Assembly (NCBI GenBank): GCA_023391835.1
Contig: JAEWAE010000033.1
Span: 1-32,410, forward strand
Reading direction: 5' to 3'
Length of the DNA: 32,410 bases
Origin: Bacillota bacterium
GTDB lineage: Bacteria; Bacillota; Clostridia; Oscillospirales; Ethanoligenentaceae
In this document: one piece after another, positions 23,518-31,236 of the stretch
Layout: each line of letters opens with the position of its first letter
Position numbering within the stretch: position 1 is the stretch's first letter
The notes under the pieces: model-generated
Databases searched by the model: none
The model's input: only the letters and a program-made list of their open reading frames with translations
What the model was told of the DNA's origin: nothing
Translations under genes and position numbers: made by a program

Positions 23518-24549
23518 ATGCGCGAATCGACACGGCTGCGGGCCGTGAATGCGGTGGCCGTCGTGCTGCTCGCGGCGGCGGTGGTGACCATCGGGGGCGG
23601 TCTGCTGCTGCGGGCGCGGCCTCTGGCCGAGCGGGGCGCCGCGCCGTCGGGCGTTTCGTCGGCTCCTTCGGCGCAGGAGCCGGCGGCGAAGGACGAGCCC
23701 GTCAATTTCCTGTTGTGCGGCATTGACAGCAGCAGCCGTCTCACCGACGTCATCCTGCTGTGCCGCATCGACCCGGCTGCCGGACGCATCCGGCTGCTGC
23801 AGATCCCGCGGGATACCTACGTGGGGCAGGATGTGCCGTCGCACAAGTATAACGCCGTCTATTCCCACGCGCCTAAGGGAGTCTCGGGCATGGAAACCCT
23901 CCGCGCCCGGGTGGCGAAGGATTTCGGCATCCCGGTGGCGCATTATGCCACGGTGACGACGGCCGGTTTCCGCCGGCTGGTGGATGCGGCCGGGGGCGTG
24001 GATCTGACCGTGCCGGTGGATATGGATTATGACGACCCGGGGCAGAATCTGCATATCCACCTGAAAAAGGGCCCCCAGCATCTGGACGGCAGCCACGCCG
24101 AGCAATTTGTCCGCGACCGCCACGACTGGGCCATGGGTGACATGGGGCGGCTGCAGGCGCAGAAGATTTTCCTCGCCGCTTTCGCGGACAAGCTGCGTGC
24201 CCTAGGCACGGTCGCCCTTGCCACTCGCGTGCTGCCTGCGGTCTCTGCACCGGATTTTCTTACCGACATGTCGGCGGGGCAGATGCTGGCTCTCTATCAG
24301 ACGGCACGGAAAATCGACATGAGCCAGGTGACCGTGGCCACCATGCCTGGGAGCTACTACACTGCCGGCGGCGTGTGCTATTATTCCCCCGACATGACCC
24401 GGCTGCTCGCGCTGCTCAACGGGTCGTTCGTGCCGGCCGGCACCACGCTGACCCGGTCGGATCTGGGCTTGCGGGAGTCGGCCTCCGGCGGGGAGGACAC
24501 CCAAAGCGCCGCGGAAAAAGATTTTCAGTCGCTCGTCGGTTCCGACTGA
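23518..24549 (+). CDS. LytR-CpsA-Psr (LCP) family cell-wall glycopolymer ligase
   Basis: LCP enzymes attach teichoic acids or capsule from lipid carriers to peptidoglycan on the outer face of the membrane. The 343-residue protein has a short basic N-terminus, one transmembrane anchor (about 10-34, VAVVLLAAAVVTIGGGLLL), a Ser/Ala/Pro linker, and the LCP domain (about 60-250): FLLCGIDSSSRLTDVILLCRID, LQIPRDTYV (phosphate-binding Arg), NAVYSHA, LVDAAGGVDLTVPVDMDY and FVRDRHDWAMGDMGRLQAQK. ATG with GGGGGATGAG upstream. It lies between nadD::yqeK and rsfS, as in many clostridia. The acceptor polymer is not evident. Confidence 0.92.
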   Translation: MRESTRLRAVNAVAVVLLAAAVVTIGGGLLLRARPLAERGAAPSGVSSAPSAQEPAAKDEPVNFLLCGIDSSSRLTDVILLCRIDPAAGRIRLLQIPRDTYVGQDVPSHKYNAVYSHAPKGVSGMETLRARVAKDFGIPVAHYATVTTAGFRRLVDAAGGVDLTVPVDMDYDDPGQNLHIHLKKGPQHLDGSHAEQFVRDRHDWAMGDMGRLQAQKIFLAAFADKLRALGTVALATRVLPAVSAPDFLTDMSAGQMLALYQTARKIDMSQVTVATMPGSYYTAGGVCYYSPDMTRLLALLNGSFVPAGTTLTRSDLGLRESASGGEDTQSAAEKDFQSLVGSD

Positions 24550-24582
24550 CGGGTTTTTATAGAGTTTCGGGAGGCGGTCAAT

Positions 24583-24981
24583 CTGACATCGCGTGAACTG
24601 CTCGATGCCGCGGCCCATGTGTTGGCGGGCCGCAAGGCCGAAAATGTCGAGGCCATCGACATCAGCTCAGTGAGCATCCTGGCGGATTATTTTCTGCTCT
24701 GTTCCGGCGGCAGCACCACTCAGGTGCGCACGCTGGCGGAGGAACTGGAGTTCAAGCTCTCGCAGCAGGGCGTCGAGCCCCGCCGCGTGGAAGGCGCGCA
24801 GACGGCGTCGTGGATCATCGTCGATTACGGCGACGTGGTTGTGCATATTTTCCACCGCGACACCCGCGCGTTTTATAACCTGGAAAGGCTCTGGGCCGAC
24901 GGGCACACCGTCGATCTCGGGCTCCCCGACGACGCCGGCGACCCGGGCGCGCAGCAGGCGCAGCCTTCGGCGGGGAAATAG
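24583..24981 (+). CDS. rsfS: Ribosomal silencing factor RsfS, likely CTG start
   Basis: RsfS binds L14 and blocks joining of ribosomal subunits under nutrient limitation. The protein has the family core VEAIDISSVSILADYFLLCSGGSTTQVRTLA (shown here as one family block in parts), RVEGAQTASWIIVDYGDVVVHIF and FYNLERLWAD. The nearest conventional start, GTG 24619, would cut off the first conserved helix and has no ribosome binding site. Reading upstream in frame, CTG 24583 stands 8 bp after GGGAGG (24569-24574) and gives MTSRELLDAAAHVLAGRKAE, which matches the family N-terminus; so a 132-residue protein with a CTG start is proposed. The C-terminal 20 residues are a low-complexity tail. Confidence 0.9.
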   Translation: MTSRELLDAAAHVLAGRKAENVEAIDISSVSILADYFLLCSGGSTTQVRTLAEELEFKLSQQGVEPRRVEGAQTASWIIVDYGDVVVHIFHRDTRAFYNLERLWADGHTVDLGLPDDAGDPGAQQAQPSAGK

Positions 24982-25025
24982 AGCCGGCCGTACCGGTGGG
25001 ATGAGAAAAAACGGGAGGGTTCGTT

Positions 25026-27431
25026 TTGCGTTACGATTTTGCCGCTGTCGAAAAAAAGTGGCAGGATATCTGGGAAGAAAAAGGCGTGTTTCATGCCAAG
25101 GACGATTACACGCTGCCCAAGTACTATGCGCTGGTGGAGTTCCCCTATCCGTCTGGGCAGGGGCTGCACGTGGGGCATCCGCGCTCTTACACGGCCATCG
25201 ACATCGTGGCACGTAAGCGCCGGCTGCAGGGCTTCAACGTGCTTTACCCCATGGGGTGGGACGCATTCGGCCTGCCTACGGAAAATTACGCCATCAAGCA
25301 CCATATCCACCCGGAAATCGTCACCCGTGACAATATCCACCACTTCAAGCAGCAGCTCAAGAGTCTGGGTCTTTCCTTCGACTGGTCGCGCGAAATCAAC
25401 ACCACCGACCCGGATTATTATAAGTGGACCCAGTGGATCTTCCTGCAGCTTTTCAAACGGGGCCTTGCCTATAAAAAGGAAATGTCCGTCAACTGGTGCA
25501 CCTCCTGCAAGGTCGTGCTGGCCAACGAGGAAGTCGTCAACGGCCGGTGCGAGCGCTGCGGCGGCGAAGTCATCCGCAAGGTCAAGAGCCAGTGGATGCT
25601 TGCCATCACCAAGTATGCCCAGCGGCTCATCGACGACCTGGACGACGTGGATTACATCGAACGCGTCAAAGTGCAGCAGCGCAACTGGATCGGCCGTTCC
25701 ACCGGCGCCCAGGTGACATTCGCCACCACGGCCGGCGACCCGGTGGTCGTGTACACCACCCGGCCGGATACTCTTTTCGGCGCAACCTACATGGTTATTT
25801 CGCCGGAGCATCCCCTTATCGAAAAGTGGGCGGATAAAATTCAGAATCTGGATGACGTCCGCGCCTATCAGGAAGAATCCGCGCGCAAGTCCGACTTTGA
25901 ACGCACCGAAGTAGAAAAAGACAAGACCGGTGTGGAACTCAAGGGCGTGCGTGCCGTCAACCCGGCGAACGGAAACGAGATACCCATCTACATTTCCGAT
26001 TACGTACTGATGACATACGGTACCGGTGCCATTATGGCCGTGCCGGCTCACGACACCCGCGACTGGGATTTCGCCAAGAAATTCAGCCTGCCCATCATCG
26101 AGGTGGTGAAGGGCGGCGACGTGCAGCGGGAAGCCTTCACCGACTGCGCCACGGGCATGCTGGTCAATTCCGGCTTCCTCAACGGGCTGTCGGTGGAGCA
26201 GGCCAAGGAAAAGATCATCGCCTGGCTTGAGGAAAACGGCAAAGGCGAGCCGAAAATCAACTACAAGCTGCGCGACTGGGTTTTTTCACGCCAACGGTAC
26301 TGGGGCGAGCCCATCCCGCTGGTGCACTGCGACAAATGCGGTTGGGTACCCATCCCCGAGTCGGAGCTGCCCCTGCGCCTGCCGGAGGTGGATTCCTACG
26401 AGCCCACCGATGACGGGGAGTCTCCGCTTTCCAAAATGACCGACTGGGTCAACACCACCTGCCCCCACTGCGGCGGCCCCGCCAAGAGGGAAACCGACAC
26501 CATGCCCCAGTGGGCCGGCTCGTCGTGGTATTTCCTGCGTTACTGTGACCCGCACAATGACAAAACCCTCGCCTCCCCCGAGGCGCTTAAATACTGGATG
26601 CCGGTGGACTGGTATAACGGCGGCATGGAGCACACCACGCTGCACCTGCTCTATTCCCGCTTCTGGCACAAATTTCTCTATGATATCGGCATGGTGCCCA
26701 CCAAAGAGCCCTATCAGAAGCGCACCAGCCATGGCATGATTCTGGGTGAGAACGGCGAAAAAATGTCCAAATCCCGGGGCAACGTGGTCAACCCCGATGA
26801 CATCGTGCGCGATTACGGGGCCGACACGCTCCGCTTGTACGAGATGTTCGTGGGCGACTTTGAGAAGGCCGCGCCATGGTCCTCCGCCAGCATCAAGGGC
26901 TGCAAACGCTTCCTAGAGCGTATCTGGGGGTTGCAGGAAACCGTCGCCGCCGGCGACGGTTACAGCAAGGAGCTCGAGGGGAGCTTCCACCGCTGCATCA
27001 AAAAGGTCGGCGAGGATATCGAGAACCTCAAATTCAACACCGCCATCGCCGCGATGATGTCCCTGCTCAACGAAATCGAGCAGAAGGGCTCCGTCACCCG
27101 GGGCGAGTACCGCACGCTGCTGCTGCTGATCAACCCCTTCGCGCCCCACATCACCGAGGAACTGTGGAGCCGCGCCCAGTTCGACGGCATGGTCACCGAC
27201 CAGAAATGGCCCGCCTACGACCCGGCCAAGTGCGTCGAGCAGAGCGCCGAAATCGCCGTGCAGGTGTGCGGCAAGCTGCGGGGCCGGGTGACTATCCCGG
27301 CGGATGCCGATGAGGAGCAGGCCATGACGGCCGCCCGATCCCTCGAGCGGGTCGCCGCCCAGCTGGAAGGCAAAAAAATCATGCGCGTGATCTATGTCAA
27401 GGGGAAATTGCTCAATATCGTGGCAAAATAA
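25026..27431 (+). CDS. leuS: Leucyl-tRNA synthetase
   Basis: Charges tRNA-Leu and edits mischarged products in the cytosol. The 801-residue class I enzyme has HVGH (48-51, the HIGH motif) after PYPSGQGL, a zinc-binding CxxC pair region (WCTSC...CERCGG), the CP1 editing domain (about 220-400, with TTRPDTLFGATYMVISPEHPL and the acidic editing site in VPAHDTRDWDFA), a second zinc region (CDKCGWVP...CPHCGGP), KMSKS (579-583), and the anticodon-binding domain ending KIMRVIYVKGKLLNIV. TTG start with GGGAGG upstream and the normal N-terminus MRYDFAAVEKKWQ. The rsfS-leuS pair is typical of clostridia. Confidence 0.98.
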   Translation: MRYDFAAVEKKWQDIWEEKGVFHAKDDYTLPKYYALVEFPYPSGQGLHVGHPRSYTAIDIVARKRRLQGFNVLYPMGWDAFGLPTENYAIKHHIHPEIVTRDNIHHFKQQLKSLGLSFDWSREINTTDPDYYKWTQWIFLQLFKRGLAYKKEMSVNWCTSCKVVLANEEVVNGRCERCGGEVIRKVKSQWMLAITKYAQRLIDDLDDVDYIERVKVQQRNWIGRSTGAQVTFATTAGDPVVVYTTRPDTLFGATYMVISPEHPLIEKWADKIQNLDDVRAYQEESARKSDFERTEVEKDKTGVELKGVRAVNPANGNEIPIYISDYVLMTYGTGAIMAVPAHDTRDWDFAKKFSLPIIEVVKGGDVQREAFTDCATGMLVNSGFLNGLSVEQAKEKIIAWLEENGKGEPKINYKLRDWVFSRQRYWGEPIPLVHCDKCGWVPIPESELPLRLPEVDSYEPTDDGESPLSKMTDWVNTTCPHCGGPAKRETDTMPQWAGSSWYFLRYCDPHNDKTLASPEALKYWMPVDWYNGGMEHTTLHLLYSRFWHKFLYDIGMVPTKEPYQKRTSHGMILGENGEKMSKSRGNVVNPDDIVRDYGADTLRLYEMFVGDFEKAAPWSSASIKGCKRFLERIWGLQETVAAGDGYSKELEGSFHRCIKKVGEDIENLKFNTAIAAMMSLLNEIEQKGSVTRGEYRTLLLLINPFAPHITEELWSRAQFDGMVTDQKWPAYDPAKCVEQSAEIAVQVCGKLRGRVTIPADADEEQAMTAARSLERVAAQLEGKKIMRVIYVKGKLLNIVAK

Positions 27432-27469
27432 GCGGGGGAGGGAATCCTCCTTCGTCCGGCGGACGGCTC

Positions 27470-27499
27470 TTGACAGATGAACGGCCGGCATTGTATAAT
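27470..27499 (+). promoter_or_regulatory. Strong sigma-A promoter of rpsU
   Basis: Perfect TTGACA (27470-27475) and TATAAT (27494-27499) with an 18-bp spacer, the closest match to consensus in the window. The start near 27506 leaves a leader of about 175 nt before rpsU. Confidence 0.85.
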
Positions 27500-27505
27500 A
27501 AATAA

Positions 27506-27663
27506 AACGTGGTAATATATTTACCCCGATTCAGCTGCCGGAATCTGCCCGTTTCATGTGCGGGCATGGCACGGTTTCCGTTTGGCGCACACCCTGTTCC
27601 AGACAACGGGGCGGGCTCAAAAGCCGGGCGGCATCCGTTTCGGCGGTATCCCTGTCTGGCAGA
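27506..27663 (+). promoter_or_regulatory. Long structured leader of rpsU
   Basis: No gene fits this 160-nt stretch. TGCCCG (27546-27551) can pair with CGGGCA (27561-27566). Downstream, CCAGACA (27599-27605) pairs perfectly with TGTCTGG (27653-27659), closing a domain with inner GGCT/AGCC and CCG/CGG stems; that stem ends just before the GGAGGGAGGG ribosome binding site. No U tract is seen, so any control would be translational. It does not match a riboswitch or ribosomal-protein leader that I recognise. Confidence 0.45.
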
Positions 27664-27681
27664 CGGAGGGAGGGAATAAAT

Positions 27682-27858
27682 TTGGCTGAAATCCGCATCA
27701 AAGATAACGAGTCTCTCGACAGTGCCCTTCGGCGCTTTAAAAAGCAGTGCGCCCGTTCCGGCGTGTTGGCGGAAGTCCGCAAGCGGGAACATTACGAGAA
27801 ACCCTCTGTCAAGCGCAAGAAAAAGTCGGAAGCCGCTCGCAAGCGCAAGCATAATTGA
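27682..27858 (+). CDS. rpsU: 30S ribosomal protein S21
   Basis: A 58-residue, very basic small-subunit protein near the anti-Shine-Dalgarno end of 16S rRNA, important for initiation. The sequence from MAEIRIKDNESLDSALRRFK through CARSGVLAEVRKREHYEKPS to the Lys/Arg-rich end KRKKKSEAARKRKHN is typical. Start TTG 27682 is preceded by GGAGGGAGGGAATAAAT; longer in-frame reading back to 27556 is leader sequence. Independent promoter and a terminator downstream make it a single-gene unit. Confidence 0.96.
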   Translation: MAEIRIKDNESLDSALRRFKKQCARSGVLAEVRKREHYEKPSVKRKKKSEAARKRKHN

Positions 27859-27919
27859 CCTTCGGGTCGACGCGTCCGCATGACCGCGCCGCGCATTGCG
27901 TGTGAGCCAGATCGCAACC

Positions 27920-27947
27920 AAAAAGCGGGCGTTGAGCCCGCTTTTTT
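27920..27947 (+). terminator. Rho-independent terminator of rpsU
   Basis: AGCGGGC (27924-27930) pairs with GCCCGCT (27936-27942) around a 5-nt loop, flanked by AAAA upstream and a run of six T (27942-27947). The A and T runs extend the stem, so it could work in both directions. It is the best terminator in the window. Confidence 0.92.
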
Positions 27948-27983
27948 GTGTGTAACCCCATATATGATGAAGGAGGAGCGGCC

Positions 27984-28481
27984 GTGCGCTTTGTGCCGGA
28001 TCGGATTTTTGACCGCATGGACGACATCACGCCCGACGTGCTGCAGACCGCGCACATCCGGGGCCTGGTGCTGGACATTGACTACACCCTGGCGCCGCGG
28101 GATGTGCCGCTGCCTGACGACGATACCGTCCGGCTCATCCGACGGCTGCGGCAGGCGGGCGTGGGGCTGTATATCCTTTCCAATAATCACAAGGGGCGGG
28201 TTTCCCTCTTTGCCCAGGCGTTAGACGTGCCCTTCACCTGCAACAGCATGAAGCCGTTCCCGGGGGCTTTCCGCCGGGCCGTTCAGGCGATGGGCCTGAC
28301 GCCGGGGGAGACGGCCGCGGTGGGCGACCAGATTTACACCGATGTGTTCGGCGCCCATCTGGCGGGCCTCAAGGCCTGGATGGTGCGCCCAGTGGGCCAG
28401 GGCACATCGATATTTTACCGCATTCGGCACGGGCTGGAGCAGCCGTTTATCCGCCGGTATTACCGGATGGGGGGTAAATGA
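27984..28481 (+). CDS. YqeG family HAD-IIIA phosphatase
   Basis: A 165-residue haloacid-dehalogenase superfamily protein with the nucleophile motif DIDYT (in LVLDIDYTLAP), the second motif SNN in LYILSNNHKGRV, Lys in NSMKPFPGAF, and the last motif GDQIYTDVFGAHLAG. Members are annotated as phosphatases, possibly of phosphatidylglycerol phosphate, but the substrate of the bacterial YqeG group is not settled. GTG 27984 with AGGAGG 7 bp upstream gives MRFVPDRIFDRMDDITP, as in relatives; an ATG at 27948 would overlap the terminator stem. The stop overlaps the start of the next gene (ATGA). yqeG lies with this gene set (yqeK, rsfS, aroE/aroQ) in many Firmicutes. Confidence 0.9.
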   Translation: MRFVPDRIFDRMDDITPDVLQTAHIRGLVLDIDYTLAPRDVPLPDDDTVRLIRRLRQAGVGLYILSNNHKGRVSLFAQALDVPFTCNSMKPFPGAFRRAVQAMGLTPGETAAVGDQIYTDVFGAHLAGLKAWMVRPVGQGTSIFYRIRHGLEQPFIRRYYRMGGK

Positions 28482-29356
28482 TCCGGATGGCACCTTTTTT
28501 CGGCCCGGCGGGCAACAGCGACAGCTTCAAGGCCGCCGGGCATAAAAATCTCGAGGAAGTGCCGGCCTATCTGCAGGCGATGGGTCTGACGGCGTATGAG
28601 TATCAGGCCGGCCGCGGAGTGCACATTTCACCCGAGAAGGCCGCGGGCTTCGGCGCGCTGGCGCGGCAGATCCCCATTGCCCTGTCGATCCACGCGCCGT
28701 ATTATATCTCCCTTTCCAGCACCGACGCGCAGAAACGGGAAAATTCCATCGGGTATATCCTCGCCAGCGCCCGGGCCGCCAAGGCCATGGGAGCTTCCCG
28801 CGTGATCGTCCACTCCGGCTCCTGCGGCAAAATTTCACGCGGGGAGGCGCTGGAGCTGGCCTGCGACACCCTGCGCCGGGCTCTGACGGCCATGGATGCT
28901 CAGGGGCTGGGCGAAGTGCACCTTTGCCCCGAAACCATGGGCAAAGTCAACCAGCTTGGCACGGTGGAAGAGGTGCTCGCCCTGTGCGCGCTGGACGAGC
29001 GGCTCATCCCCTGCGTCGATTTCGGCCACGTCAACGCCCGCACCTTCGGCGGGCTGCGGCAGAAGGCGGATTTCGCCGCCGTGCTCGACGCTATCGGCCG
29101 TGCGCTTGGGCAGGAGCGGATGCGGCGGTTCCACGCGCATTTTTCGCACATCCAGTACACCGAGCCCGGCGGGGAAAAATGCCACCTGACCTTTGCCGAC
29201 ACCGAGTGGGGCCCGGATTTTGAGCCGCTGGCGGAGCTGATCGCCGAGCGGGATCTCGCCCCCACCATCATCTGCGAGTCGGCGGGCACCCAGGCGGAGG
29301 ACGCCGCCGCCATGAAACGCATGACGGAGGAAGCAAAGGCGAAGACCCGGCCCTGA
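28478..29356 (+). CDS. Endonuclease IV-like TIM-barrel protein
   Basis: A 292-residue AP-endonuclease-2-family protein, likely for repair of abasic sites. Zinc-site segments of the Nfo fold are present in order: LSIHAPYYISL, VIVHSGSCGK, HLCPETMGKVNQ, IPCVDFGHVNAR (Asp and His), FHAHFSHIQYT, GGEKCHLTF and IICESAGTQAEDAA. In E. coli Nfo an Asp-x-His pair (Asp229/His231) follows the FSH-like segment; here the corresponding triplet reads KCH, so one ligand may differ, as seen in the divergent clostridial/archaeal subgroup. Translation is coupled to yqeG through the ATGA overlap. It could instead act on sugars (xylose isomerase-like TIM barrels look alike), but the ligand set favours endonuclease IV. 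Confidence 0.85.
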   Translation: MIRMAPFFGPAGNSDSFKAAGHKNLEEVPAYLQAMGLTAYEYQAGRGVHISPEKAAGFGALARQIPIALSIHAPYYISLSSTDAQKRENSIGYILASARAAKAMGASRVIVHSGSCGKISRGEALELACDTLRRALTAMDAQGLGEVHLCPETMGKVNQLGTVEEVLALCALDERLIPCVDFGHVNARTFGGLRQKADFAAVLDAIGRALGQERMRRFHAHFSHIQYTEPGGEKCHLTFADTEWGPDFEPLAELIAERDLAPTIICESAGTQAEDAAAMKRMTEEAKAKTRP

Positions 29357-29401
29357 CCGGGGCCGGGGAGGACGTCCCGAAAGGGACATGGGAGGTTTGC
29401 C

Positions 29402-29839
29402 ATGTCAAGAAAAAAAGTGCTGGTGCTGCACGGCCCCAATATCGACCTGCTCGGGGAGAGGGAAACGGGCATTTACGGAAAGGAAACGCTCGATAGCATC
29501 AACGGGGAGATTCTCGACAAGGCGCGGGAGCTGAATCTGGAATGTGAAATCTTCCAGTCCAACCACGAGGGGGAGCTCATCGAGAAAATCCATGCCGCCC
29601 GGAATCATTTTGACGGCATCGTCATCAACGCGGGCGCCTACACTCATTACAGCATCGCCATCCGGGATGCCATCGCCGCGGTGCGTGTGCCCACGGTGGA
29701 AGTGCACATGTCCAACATTCAGGCCCGGGAAGAGTTCCGCCACAAATCGGTCATCGCGCCGGTGTGCGTGGGGCAGATCACGGGCTTTGGCAAATACAGC
29801 TATATCCTGGCCCTGCATGGCCTGCGAGACCTGATGTGA
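29402..29839 (+). CDS. aroQ: 3-dehydroquinate dehydratase, type II
   Basis: Third step of the shikimate pathway, 3-dehydroquinate to 3-dehydroshikimate. The 145-residue protein is of normal type II length and shows VLHGPNIDLLGERETGIYGKE (catalytic Arg/Tyr loop; start of the block), FQSNHEGELIEKIHAA, VINAGAYTHYSIAIRDA, and EVHMSNIQAREEFRHKS with the catalytic His in EVHMSN. GGGAGG is followed by the ATG. aroQ next to pepP and efp is a typical Firmicutes order. Confidence 0.97.
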   Translation: MSRKKVLVLHGPNIDLLGERETGIYGKETLDSINGEILDKARELNLECEIFQSNHEGELIEKIHAARNHFDGIVINAGAYTHYSIAIRDAIAAVRVPTVEVHMSNIQAREEFRHKSVIAPVCVGQITGFGKYSYILALHGLRDLM

Positions 29840-29843
29840 CCGG

Positions 29844-29880
29844 GGTGCGGCAGGATAAGTCCGATGCGTCCTGCCGCATC
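29844..29880 (+). repeat. Long hairpin after aroQ, without U tract
   Basis: TGCGGCAGGA (29846-29855) pairs perfectly with TCCTGCCGCA (29869-29878) around a 13-nt loop, and GG/TC bases extend the stem outward. It begins a few bases after the aroQ stop. The next bases are CCGCGAAAAG, so a classic terminator is unlikely; it may protect the aroQ mRNA 3' end or be a factor-dependent terminator. Confidence 0.6.
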
Positions 29881-29951
29881 CGCGAAAAGCCCTTGCAGCC
29901 GTTCGGCCGCAAAACCGTGCTTTTCGGCCTCCCCGATTGACTTTAAAAACG

Positions 29952-29997
29952 GCGGGCCGCTGCGAAATACGCGTTGCGGCATTTTGCAGCGGCCCGC
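29952..29997 (+). repeat. 17-bp-stem hairpin just upstream of pepP
   Basis: Bases 29952-29968 pair with 29981-29997 over 17 positions (one G-T), with a further CGC/GCG pairing in the loop, making a nearly closed 46-nt hairpin. The pepP ribosome binding site (GGAGAAAGG, from 30002) follows within 5 bases. There is no U tract. Possible roles: terminator of an unusual kind, processing site, translational control, or a mobile small palindrome. Confidence 0.65.
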
Positions 29998-30021
29998 ATC
30001 CGGAGAAAGGACGGATTCGCG

Positions 30022-31095
30022 ATGACCGCAATTGAAAATTTACAGCATTCCCTGCCGCAGGGCATGGATGCGGCGCTTATCCTGTCGGAGCATAACCGGC
30101 GGTATTTCACGGGTTTCCCCGCTACCGACGGCGTGCTTTTCGTGACGCGGGAACGGGCGGTGCTGCTGGAGGATTTCCGCTATGTCGAAGCGGCCCAGAA
30201 ACAGGCCCGCGGCTGCGAAGTCGTCATGCTCGAAAACCGCGCGGCACAGCTCAAAGAGCTCATGGCCGCGGGCAGCGTGAAAACGACCGGCATTGAAGCC
30301 GGCCAGCTCACCGTGTCGGAGTACCACGCCTTGGGGCGGGAGCTGCCGGATATGAGGTTTGACGACAGCGACGCGCTCACCCAGCGGATCACCGGGCTGC
30401 GCATGATCAAAAGCCCCGAGGAGATCGAGAGCATCCGCAAATCGCAGAAAATCACCGACGCCGCCTACGTCCATATCCTGCCCTTCATCAAGCCCGGCGT
30501 TACCGAGCGGGAGCTGGCGCTGGAAATCGAGTATTTTATGAAGCGGCAGGGCGCGTCGGGCCCCTCCTTCGACCTAATCGTCGTGTCGGGCGAAAAGACT
30601 TCGCTGCCCCACGGTGTACCGGGGGAGCGCAAGATCCGCCCGGGTGATTTCGTCACCATGGATACCGGCGCCGTTTTTGAGGGCTATTGCTCCGACATGA
30701 CCCGCACGGTGGCGGTGGGCAGCGTGACCCCCGCCATGAAGCATGTGTACGACACCGTGCTTCAGGCCCAGTTGGCCGCCGAGGAGGCCATCCGCGACGG
30801 GGCAAACTGCCGCGCGGTGGATAAAGCCGCCCGCGACGTCATCGACAACGCCGGCTACAAGGGCTGCTTCGGCCACAGCCTGGGCCACAGCGTGGGGCTG
30901 GAAATCCACGAGTTTCCGGTCTGCTCGCCCCGCAGCGCGGAAAATCTGCGCCTGCACACAAACGAGCTGATGACCGCCGAGCCGGGCGTCTATATCGCCG
31001 GCGGCTTCGGCGTACGCATCGAGGATTTGGTGGTCGTGAAGGAAAACGGCTGCGAGATCCTGACGCAGAGCCCGAAAGAGCTCACGGTGCTGTAA
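30022..31095 (+). CDS. pepP: M24 family Xaa-Pro peptidase
   Basis: Cleaves X-Pro bonds in peptides, cytosolic, two-metal enzyme. The 357-residue protein has an N-terminal creatinase-like domain (1-125) and the pita-bread catalytic domain with metal ligands in MDTGAVFEGYCSDMTRT (Asp214, Asp225), the His in FGHSLGHSVGLEIHE (about 283-297), and the two Glu in TAEPGVYI and VRIEDL. It resembles Bacillus YqhT; aminopeptidase versus dipeptidase activity cannot be told apart by sequence alone. ATG 30022 follows GGAGAAAGG; upstream in-frame codons lie in the hairpin. Gene order aroQ-pepP-efp is conserved. Confidence 0.94.
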   Translation: MTAIENLQHSLPQGMDAALILSEHNRRYFTGFPATDGVLFVTRERAVLLEDFRYVEAAQKQARGCEVVMLENRAAQLKELMAAGSVKTTGIEAGQLTVSEYHALGRELPDMRFDDSDALTQRITGLRMIKSPEEIESIRKSQKITDAAYVHILPFIKPGVTERELALEIEYFMKRQGASGPSFDLIVVSGEKTSLPHGVPGERKIRPGDFVTMDTGAVFEGYCSDMTRTVAVGSVTPAMKHVYDTVLQAQLAAEEAIRDGANCRAVDKAARDVIDNAGYKGCFGHSLGHSVGLEIHEFPVCSPRSAENLRLHTNELMTAEPGVYIAGGFGVRIEDLVVVKENGCEILTQSPKELTVL

Positions 31096-31132
31096 AAATG
31101 TGAATATTTCGGCCCATGGGGCGGGCAAGCCC

Positions 31133-31161
31133 TTGCAAAGCGGCCGATTATGCGATAAACT
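31133..31161 (+). promoter_or_regulatory. Sigma-A promoter of efp
   Basis: TTGCAA (31133-31138) and TAAACT (31156-31161) with a 17-bp spacer, lying 38 bp after the pepP stop. The transcript would start near 31168, about 70 nt before efp. Confidence 0.6.
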
Positions 31162-31236
31162 ATTGCTAGTTATGCAATCCGGGCTGCCGGCCTGACCGCG
31201 GCACGGCGGATATATTGTAATTGGGGGTCAAACCAT

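Noticed and set aside
23518..24549. LCP protein considered as a transcription regulator (old LytR label)
   Set aside because: The domain motifs and membrane anchor fit a cell-wall glycopolymer ligase; there is no DNA-binding domain.
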